Assembly: GCA_964531295.1 (NCBI GenBank)
Contig: CAZHHJ010000080.1
Location: forward strand, 1 to 10,655
Direction: 5' to 3'
From: JAAYJK01 sp964531295
GTDB lineage: Bacteria; Bacillota; Syntrophomonadia; Syntrophomonadales; Syntrophomonadaceae
Length of the DNA stretch: 10,655 nt
The notes under the pieces are model-generated. The model worked only from the letters and a program-made list of their open reading frames with translations. It did no database searches and was not told where the DNA came from. Made by a program: the position numbers and the translations under genes. Shown piece after piece: positions 5,838-10,655 of this stretch. Positions within the stretch are counted from its first letter, which is position 1. The number at the start of each line of letters is the position of its first letter.

Positions 5838-7889
5838 TCACCTCAATCTGGCCTGTATCTTATTCTCTAAATCTGATAAAATTGCGTCCACCCGGCTGTT
5901 AATATCGGCCTCTTTAAGGGTGCCTTCCATAGATTGGAAGTTTAGCCTGAAGGCTGCACTCTTATAGCCTTCAGGCACCTGCTCCCCGGTATAAATATCA
6001 AATACCACCACATCCTGTAAAAGCTCAGGGTCGGCTCTTTTTATCACCGCTATGGCTTCAGAAGCTTTAGTGCCTTGGGGGATCAAAATAGCAATATCCC
6101 GTTCTACCGCAGGGTATTTGGCAATTTGCTCCATCATTTTTTTCTGGCCTTTGATTTCAAACATGGTTTCTATATCTAATTCAAAGGCGCATGTCCTATC
6201 ATTTATATCAAAGTTTTCCAGTAGCAGGGGATGAACTTCACCGATAACCCCAATTTCTTTGCCCTGGCAGCTTATCCGGGCAGTCCTGCCTGGATGATAA
6301 GATGCTAATACATCGCTTTGAAAAACATAATCTTTGATTCCCAGTTCCCGGAATAGTATTTCTACTATTCCTTTCAGGTAGAAAAAGTCCATCGGAACCT
6401 GGTTCTTCAACCAATTCAATTCCACCCTGCCCGACACTATTGCCGCTAATTTCAATTTCTCATCCGGTAGTCGGTCCTCTGATGGATAATAGACTGCCCC
6501 CATTTCGAAGAAATTAAGATTCTGATTACGCCGGGCTAAATTTCGGCTGACATTCTCCAGCAGGCCGGGCAGCAGTATAGTTCGCATCACGCTTTGTTCT
6601 TCCGACAGCGGGTTAGCTATTTGCACCACATTTCGCAGGGGGCTATCGTCCGGCAGCAGGATACGATCGAAAAACTGGGGACTTATGAAGCTGTAGTTTA
6701 TAACCTCATAACAATAGGCTGCCATTACTTCCTTAACTAGATCCCGGAAACGCTGATAATCAGTAAGTCCTCCCTGATTAATGCCCAGAGGAAGAGTATC
6801 CGGAACATTATTATAACCATACAGGCGGGCCACTTCCTCAATCAGATCTGCTTCCATGGATATATCCGGCCTATAAGTGGGTATCTCTACAGCCAGATAG
6901 CCCTTCTTATCCTTGATATTAAACTTTAACTTGTCCAGGAAACCCCTTATCTGCGCTACACTAAGTTCTGTGCCCAGAAGATAATTCACCCGATCCGGGC
7001 GCAGATCAATAATCAAGGGCTCTTTAACGCTCGGGTATACGTCACAAATCCCTTTTACTACTTCCGCCCCGGCCAGTTCCTGCATAAGTTGGGCGGCCCG
7101 ATTAACTGCGTATATAACTCCATTAGGATCCGCCCCTTTTTCAAAGCGAACTGACGAATCACTTCTTAAGCCTTGTTTTTTGGAAGTTCTCCTGATATTG
7201 GTATTCAAAAAATTAGCAGACTCAATTAAAACATCTCGGGTGTTCTCATTTATCTCGGTGTTCAGGCCGCCCATCACTCCTGCCAGGGCCACCGGCCTGA
7301 TTCCATCCGTAATAACCAGACTGTCTAGGTCCAGTACCCTTTCAACCTCATCTAGAGTAGTGAAGTTTTCCTGATATTCAGCTTTGCGTACTACTATTTT
7401 CTTCTCCATACCCAGCAGATCGTAATCAAAAGCATGCAAGGGCTGATTAGTTTCCAGCATCACATAGTTGGTGATATCCACTATATTGCTGATAGGCCGG
7501 ATACCTGAGCTGAGCAGGGCATTCTGCATCCATTCCGGTGAGGGTTTAACTTCCACATTCTTCACCAACCTGGCTGCATATCGGGGACATAAGTCAGGGG
7601 CATTTATTTCTACTTTTATATAATCTTTAACATTCTCACGGTTTTCCAATATTTTCACCTGGGGTATCCTTAATGCTTGACCGTTCAAGGCCGCAATTTC
7701 ACGAGCCAAGTTTATCAGACCCAGGCAATCTCCTCGGTTGGGCGTCAAATCAAGCTCCATAATAGTATCTGAGCCTGCTTCTTCTACCCCCTCTATGGCA
7801 ATTCCGGCCATGGTCAGCCGGTGGGCCAGTTCTTCCGGGGACCAATCTATATCTATATATTCTTTTAACCAATTTATCGATACTCCCAT
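5838..7889 (-). CDS. pheT: Phenylalanyl-tRNA synthetase beta subunit lacking the N-terminal tRNA-binding (OB) domain
   Basis: This is the beta subunit of the alpha2-beta2 enzyme that charges tRNA-Phe. It has 683 residues against about 800 usual (804 in B. subtilis). The N-terminal strand (MGVSINWLKEYIDID to GIAIEGVEE, 1-37) passes directly into ELDLTPNRGDCLGLINLARE (45-64). In ordinary PheT about 115 residues of EMAP-II-like OB fold lie between these points. Present and intact: the B3/B4 editing domain (about 103-270, with LHAFDYD at 151-157, ALAGVMGG at 201-208 and IESANF at 222-227), the B5 domain (about 292-365, EIPTYRPDI), the catalytic-like core (about 375-580), and the C-terminal ferredoxin-fold anticodon-binding domain (about 590-683, KYPAVERDIAILI). 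The frame is open throughout, with no leftover DNA suggesting decay. ATG 7889 has AGGAGG seven bases upstream and follows pheS by 11 nt, so both depend on the T-box. No zapA follows, unlike many Bacillota. Confidence 0.97.
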   Translation of the reverse strand: MGVSINWLKEYIDIDWSPEELAHRLTMAGIAIEGVEEAGSDTIMELDLTPNRGDCLGLINLAREIAALNGQALRIPQVKILENRENVKDYIKVEINAPDLCPRYAARLVKNVEVKPSPEWMQNALLSSGIRPISNIVDITNYVMLETNQPLHAFDYDLLGMEKKIVVRKAEYQENFTTLDEVERVLDLDSLVITDGIRPVALAGVMGGLNTEINENTRDVLIESANFLNTNIRRTSKKQGLRSDSSVRFEKGADPNGVIYAVNRAAQLMQELAGAEVVKGICDVYPSVKEPLIIDLRPDRVNYLLGTELSVAQIRGFLDKLKFNIKDKKGYLAVEIPTYRPDISMEADLIEEVARLYGYNNVPDTLPLGINQGGLTDYQRFRDLVKEVMAAYCYEVINYSFISPQFFDRILLPDDSPLRNVVQIANPLSEEQSVMRTILLPGLLENVSRNLARRNQNLNFFEMGAVYYPSEDRLPDEKLKLAAIVSGRVELNWLKNQVPMDFFYLKGIVEILFRELGIKDYVFQSDVLASYHPGRTARISCQGKEIGVIGEVHPLLLENFDINDRTCAFELDIETMFEIKGQKKMMEQIAKYPAVERDIAILIPQGTKASEAIAVIKRADPELLQDVVVFDIYTGEQVPEGYKSAAFRLNFQSMEGTLKEADINSRVDAILSDLENKIQARLR

Positions 7890-7900
7890 ACCCTTACCTC

Positions 7901-8923
7901 CTAAAACTGCCTTAAGAATCTGCGGTCATTGTCAAAGAACAGGCGCAGGTCGTTGATTCCATATTTAAGCATGGCTATTCTTTCAATACCCATGCCAAAT
8001 GCGAACCCGGTTACCTTTTCGCGATCATAGCCACCATAGTCCAATACTCGTGGATTTACCATCCCCGCCCCCAATATTTCCAGCCATCCGGTGTGCGAAC
8101 ACACTCGGCATCCTGCACCTTTGCAAATAACACACGATATGTCCATTTCCGCACTGGGTTCAGTGAAAGGGAAATAGCTGGGTCTAAAACGAACTTTTAA
8201 ATCGGCATCGAATATCTCCCTGGCAAAATTCATTAAAGTACCTTTAAGATCCGCCAGAGTGATTCTGCTATCCAATACCAATCCCTCTACCTGCTGGAAC
8301 ATAGGAGAATGTGTCGCATCATCATCTTTGCGGTAAACTTTCCCCGGCACAATGATCCGCACTGGCAGTTGCGGAGCCAGTTTTTCCATAGTACGCACCT
8401 GTACCGGAGAGGTATGAGTGCGCAAGACTACATCATCGTTTATATAAAAGGTGTCCTGCATGTCCCGGGCCGGATGGTCTCTGGGTACATTGAGAGCTTC
8501 AAAGTTATAATAATCCAACTCAATTTCGGGCCCTTCTGCTATGTTGAATCCCATTCCCACAAAAATATCTCGGATTTCTTCATAAACCCTGGTAAGAGGA
8601 TGTTTACTGCCTCTCATAAAAGGCAGCCCAGGCAGCGAAACATCTATCTTTTCGCCCATAAGACGCTTCTCCAATTCCTGCTGCTTCAACTCCAAGGTCT
8701 TATCATTTATCATCTCTTCCAACTGCATTTTAAAACGATTAGCAGCCCTGCCTAGTTCCGCCTTCTCCTTCGGGCTTAAATCCTTCAGGCTTCTTAGCAG
8801 GAGCGTAATCTCTCCCTTGCGGCCCAGAGTCTTAACCCTGAGATCGTTTAGTTTCTCAATATTCATCGCTTCCTGCAGTATTCTTTCAGTCTGTTCCTTG
8901 ATTTCATTTAATTTTGTCAACAT
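7901..8923 (-). CDS. pheS: Phenylalanyl-tRNA synthetase alpha subunit
   Basis: This is the catalytic alpha subunit, which forms Phe-adenylate and transfers it to tRNA-Phe. The N-terminal coiled coil (about 1-85) is followed by the class II core with DYYNFEALNVPRDHPARDMQ, the substrate stretch THTSPVQVRTME, motif 2 region RPSYFPFTEPSAEMD, a cysteine cluster CVICKGAGCRVC, ILGAGMVNPRVL, and motif 3 GFAFGMGIERIAMLKYGI. All expected motifs are intact. I place the start at ATG 8923 (340 residues) because AAGGGTG (8933-8939) lies nine bases upstream and the product then begins like relatives. An in-frame GTG at 8935 would give 344 residues, the same length as B. subtilis PheS, but its ribosome site would sit too close. 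It is the first gene after the T-box leader and overlaps nothing; pheT follows after 11 nt. Confidence 0.97.
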   Translation of the reverse strand: MLTKLNEIKEQTERILQEAMNIEKLNDLRVKTLGRKGEITLLLRSLKDLSPKEKAELGRAANRFKMQLEEMINDKTLELKQQELEKRLMGEKIDVSLPGLPFMRGSKHPLTRVYEEIRDIFVGMGFNIAEGPEIELDYYNFEALNVPRDHPARDMQDTFYINDDVVLRTHTSPVQVRTMEKLAPQLPVRIIVPGKVYRKDDDATHSPMFQQVEGLVLDSRITLADLKGTLMNFAREIFDADLKVRFRPSYFPFTEPSAEMDISCVICKGAGCRVCSHTGWLEILGAGMVNPRVLDYGGYDREKVTGFAFGMGIERIAMLKYGINDLRLFFDNDRRFLRQF

Positions 8924-8932
8924 CCCTTTTAA

Positions 8933-8939
8933 CACCCTT
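8933..8939 (-). promoter_or_regulatory. Ribosome binding site deciding the pheS start
   Basis: AAGGGTG lies nine bases before ATG 8923. It overlaps the alternative GTG start at 8933-8935, which therefore lacks a well-spaced site of its own. It sits about 10 bases beyond the T-box terminator U-tract, so it is transcribed only on readthrough. Confidence 0.5.
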
Positions 8940-8948
8940 CCCTGGCAG

Positions 8949-8985
8949 AAAATAAAAAGACCTTCGCTCCCTCAAGGGACGAAAG
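8949..8985 (-). terminator. T-box leader terminator hairpin
   Basis: Minus-strand CTTTCGTCCC pairs with GGGAGCGAAG across the tetraloop TTGA, with one or two bulges, followed by TCTTTTTATTTT. It is the alternative fold to the antiterminator just upstream and stops transcription when tRNA-Phe is charged. Confidence 0.85.
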
Positions 8986-9193
8986 CCATGTTCCGCGGTA
9001 CCACCCAAATTAATCAAGTATAATCCACCTAATTCACTTATTACCCCTAACGGCGGCAACCGGTAAGACCTACTACTATTTCAGTCCACTGCTCCCAGGT
9101 GAATTCCCCTGCATTTTCCCTGGCTGTACTTCCAGTCCCTGATACAGCCTCCCTGAAAGGATAAATTACAGCTTACTTGTCCTGATCATCGCA
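8949..9193 (-). promoter_or_regulatory. T-box riboswitch leader, tRNA-Phe responsive, controlling pheST
   Basis: The leader opens GCGATGATCAGGACAAGTAA, the usual base of T-box Stem I. It continues with CCTTTCAGGGAGGC (the AG-bulge region) and a specifier loop GAATTCACC in which TTC (9101-9103) is the Phe codon. A TAGTAGGTC linker follows, then the T-box proper GGGTGGTACCGCGGAA (8991-9006). TGGT in the bulge is complementary to an ACCA tRNA end, fitting an A discriminator. A terminator at 8949-8985 ends it. Uncharged tRNA-Phe would pair with both sites, favour the antiterminator and let transcription enter pheS. The specifier agrees with the downstream gene, which makes the call very secure. 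Confidence 0.95.
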
Positions 9194-9199
9194 TTTATT

Positions 9200-9205
9200 A
9201 TTATA
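9200..9205 (-). promoter_or_regulatory. -10 box of the pheST promoter, just past the yqzL stop
   Basis: A perfect TATAAT on the minus strand lies two bases after the yqzL stop codon, which places the transcript start near 9191-9193, exactly where the T-box Stem I begins. The -35 is poor: TTGTAC lies 23 bases upstream, too far, and the hexamer at 17 bases (AAAATG) does not match. The promoter region thus overlaps yqzL codons. Confidence 0.55.
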
Positions 9206-9207
9206 TG

Positions 9208-9303
9208 CTACTGGGTAACAAGCATTTTGTACAATAGATAATAGGCGATGCATCCAGATGTTTCGAATAGCTGCCAGTAAATATCAGCTTGAGCTATCAT
9301 CAT
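9208..9303 (-). CDS. yqzL: YqzL-like micro-protein, 31 residues
   Basis: A short gene beginning ATG ATG at 9303. GGAGGGTGA (9308-9316) places GGAGG eight bases upstream, a near-ideal ribosome site. The product contains IYWQLFETSGCIAYYLLYK (8-26), fitting the W-x-x-F-x-x-[TS]-G-x-[IV]-x-x-YLL-[YF]-K pattern of the small YqzL family of Bacillota, whose function is unknown to me. It ends soon after (MLVTQ), so it is shorter at the C-terminus than the roughly 45-residue relatives I recall. It lies 63 bp after the methyltransferase gene with no terminator between, so the two are probably cotranscribed. The family assignment is by pattern memory, not a search. Confidence 0.72.
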   Translation of the reverse strand: MMIAQADIYWQLFETSGCIAYYLLYKMLVTQ

Positions 9304-9366
9304 GGGTTCACCCTCCACTCTTTAAATACAGGATCACTTCGCAGCTTCTTCCCCCAAACAGTCAGC

Positions 9367-10164
9367 CTACGAATGAGAAGAATTGCTTCTTCTTTGCTTA
9401 TCTGCTTCATAAACTATTATACCACAGGCCACACCAGCATTTAAAGAATCAACTGGAGTAATTATTGGAATTTTAAAAGATTGTTCACAAACATTTAATA
9501 TCTTAGGGCTAACCCCGTGGGCTTCACTGCCAATAATTACGATGACTGCACCAGAAAAATCAACCTTGTCTATATAAAGATCGGTGTTTAGGGAACTAGC
9601 CAGAATTCGATAACCTTCCCCTTTGGCCCTGGCTAATTCTTCTGCTGAGATATCATTAAAAAGCGGAACATGAAACACAGCACCCATACTGGCTCTCACC
9701 ACTTTGGGGTTATACGGGTCAACACAGCCACTGCTGAGCATTATTCCATGCACCCCGAATGCCCAGGCGGTGCGAAGGATGGTACCCATATTGCCAGGAT
9801 CGGCGATACGGTCCAGAAATAGTAGAAAACCCATTTTCTCTAGCGTATCAGCTAGATTCCATTCCGGTATTCTGGCTACTGCCACAATCCCTTGAGGAGT
9901 TTGGGTATCACATATATATTTCATTAAAGCATGGTCAATTTTTATCCATTCTACATCCCTGGTTTTCCTGAACTCATCCAAATATTTCTCGGCTTCTTCC
10001 CTCTCCACAAAAATTCTAAGCATTCCCTGCTCCCCTTGTACGGCTTCGTAAAATAGATTTCTTCCTTCAATTAGGAAGATCTGCCCTCGTTGCCGGTACT
10101 TTTGATCCTTCAAACGGGCAGCATCCCTTATTTTTTGATTATCCCTGGACTTAATTTCCTTCAT
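9367..10164 (-). CDS. SpoU/TrmH-family RNA 2'-O-methyltransferase
   Basis: A 265-residue SPOUT-class enzyme that methylates a ribose 2'-OH in rRNA or tRNA using S-adenosylmethionine. The N-terminal 100 residues form the substrate-binding domain (GQIFLIEGRNLFYEA near 27-41, then the TPQGIVAVA stretch at 89-97). The knotted catalytic domain carries motif 1 DRIADPGNMGTILRTA (118-133, with N125 and R131), motif 2 IGSEAHGVS (211-219) and motif 3 IPI...VDSLNAGVACG (232-248), all intact. I place the start at ATG 10164, since AAGGTGA lies eight bases upstream and MKEIKSRDNQ is the family-like beginning. GTG 10176 would add four residues without a proper ribosome site. It is the usual companion between rplT and pheS in Bacillota. 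The exact modified nucleotide cannot be told; B. subtilis YsgA is a comparable neighbour gene. Confidence 0.93.
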   Translation of the reverse strand: MKEIKSRDNQKIRDAARLKDQKYRQRGQIFLIEGRNLFYEAVQGEQGMLRIFVEREEAEKYLDEFRKTRDVEWIKIDHALMKYICDTQTPQGIVAVARIPEWNLADTLEKMGFLLFLDRIADPGNMGTILRTAWAFGVHGIMLSSGCVDPYNPKVVRASMGAVFHVPLFNDISAEELARAKGEGYRILASSLNTDLYIDKVDFSGAVIVIIGSEAHGVSPKILNVCEQSFKIPIITPVDSLNAGVACGIIVYEADKQRRSNSSHS

Positions 10165-10172
10165 ACTTCCTG

Positions 10173-10179
10173 TCACCTT
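10173..10179 (-). promoter_or_regulatory. Ribosome binding site deciding the methyltransferase start
   Basis: AAGGTGA, complementary to the 3' end of 16S rRNA, lies eight bases before ATG 10164. It contains the alternative GTG (10174-10176) within itself, so that upstream start is unlikely. Confidence 0.55.
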
Positions 10180-10230
10180 TAACTAATTCCTGCTCCGCAG
10201 TCGTCGCCATTACACCACGCGTGCAAATCG

Positions 10231-10267
10231 CAAAAACAAAAAGTATGGCTACTCAACCATACTTTTT
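10231..10267 (-). terminator. Intrinsic terminator after rplT
   Basis: AAAAAGTATGG (10257-10267 on the minus strand) pairs perfectly with CCATACTTTTT (10238-10248) around an 8-nt loop, then GTTTTTG. The 11-bp stem flanked by A-run and T-run could work on both strands, but only minus-strand genes are nearby. It closes the ribosomal protein operon 8 bp after rplT. No clear promoter for the methyltransferase gene was found between here and its start. Confidence 0.9.
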
Positions 10268-10274
10268 CTAAATA

Positions 10275-10634
10275 TCAACTATTCACAGCACCCTTGGCCA
10301 GTTCAGCTAGCCTAGAAAATCCCTGCGGGTCGCTTATAGCCAGCTCCGCCAGCATTTTCCGGTTTATTTCTACTCCCGCTACTTTCAGGCCGTGTACCAT
10401 TCTGCTATAGGTAGTGCCGTTATTTCTAGCAGCTGCATTTATTCTAGCTATCCATAATTTACGAAAATCTCTCTTTTTTAACTTGCGGTGAATATAGGCA
10501 TATTGACCGGATTTCATTACCTGCTGATTGGCTACCCGGTAAAGCTTGGATTTAGCTCCGCGGTACCCTTTAGCCATTTTCAATATCTTTTGGTGTCTTC
10601 TATGTGAAGTCACGCCGCGTTTTACCCTTGGCAT
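10275..10634 (-). CDS. rplT: Large ribosomal subunit protein L20 (bL20)
   Basis: This 119-residue protein binds 23S rRNA early in 50S assembly. It is full length and shows the family's basic N-terminal tail (MPRVKRGVTSHRRHQKILK), the AKGYRGAKSKLYRVA segment, the helical stretch YIHRKLKKRDFRKLWIARIN, and the C-terminal globular part with YSRMVHGLKVAGVEINRKML and LAISDP. ATG 10634 has GGGAGGT seven bases upstream. In Bacillota rplT is normally the last gene of infC-rpmI-rplT; the strong terminator just downstream agrees, and rpmI and infC are expected beyond the right edge but are not seen. Confidence 0.99.
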   Translation of the reverse strand: MPRVKRGVTSHRRHQKILKMAKGYRGAKSKLYRVANQQVMKSGQYAYIHRKLKKRDFRKLWIARINAAARNNGTTYSRMVHGLKVAGVEINRKMLAELAISDPQGFSRLAELAKGAVNS

Positions 10635-10655
10635 CGTAACTACCTCCCACTATTA

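Noticed and set aside
10180..10230. tRNA-like stretch (GGTGTAATGG with GC-rich flanks) between rplT and the methyltransferase
   Set aside because: No acceptor pairing, anticodon arm or T-loop motif; too short for a tRNA.

Overview
All genes in this window lie on the minus strand, so transcription runs from high to low coordinates. The gene set is that of a low-to-mid-GC Gram-positive anaerobe of the Bacillota (Clostridia): a rplT / SpoU-type methyltransferase / pheS / pheT cluster, a T-box leader reading a Phe codon, a YqzL-family micro-protein, strong AGGAGG-type ribosome sites, a PhoP/PhoR-like two-component pair, and a TGS-domain nucleoside kinase. A Syntrophomonas-like lineage is a guess from overall protein style, not something shown here.

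Right part (about 7900-10655), in order of transcription: ribosomal protein L20 (rplT) ends in a strong hairpin terminator. Next come a SpoU/TrmH-family RNA 2'-O-methyltransferase gene and an unlisted 31-codon yqzL-like gene. A -10 box sits 2 nt past the yqzL stop and starts a tRNA-Phe-sensing T-box leader (specifier TTC, antiterminator motif, terminator) that controls pheS and pheT. pheT is followed by a perfect 8-bp terminator.

Middle part (about 4720-5840): an unrecognised 193-residue protein has its own ribosome site and is built from two ungapped repeats 101 residues apart. About 360 bp without a convincing gene follow, holding two consecutive hairpins (one a probable terminator) and a good sigma-A promoter for the next gene.

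Left part (1-4721): a 556-residue nucleoside kinase-like protein (TGS plus ThrRS-like N-terminal half, P-loop uridine-kinase half), then a response regulator and sensor kinase separated by 2 nt. After the kinase comes a REP-like block (a 29-nt hairpin and an inverted pair of 21-nt GGTACC-centred units). The N-terminal 95 codons of an ABC-2 type permease run off the left edge.

The most unusual item is PheT: at 683 residues it has every core and editing domain and the anticodon-binding domain, but the N-terminal EMAP-II/OB-fold tRNA-binding domain normally inserted near residue 40 is cleanly absent. No dramatic new defence or mobile system is visible; the window is mostly housekeeping with a few real oddities.
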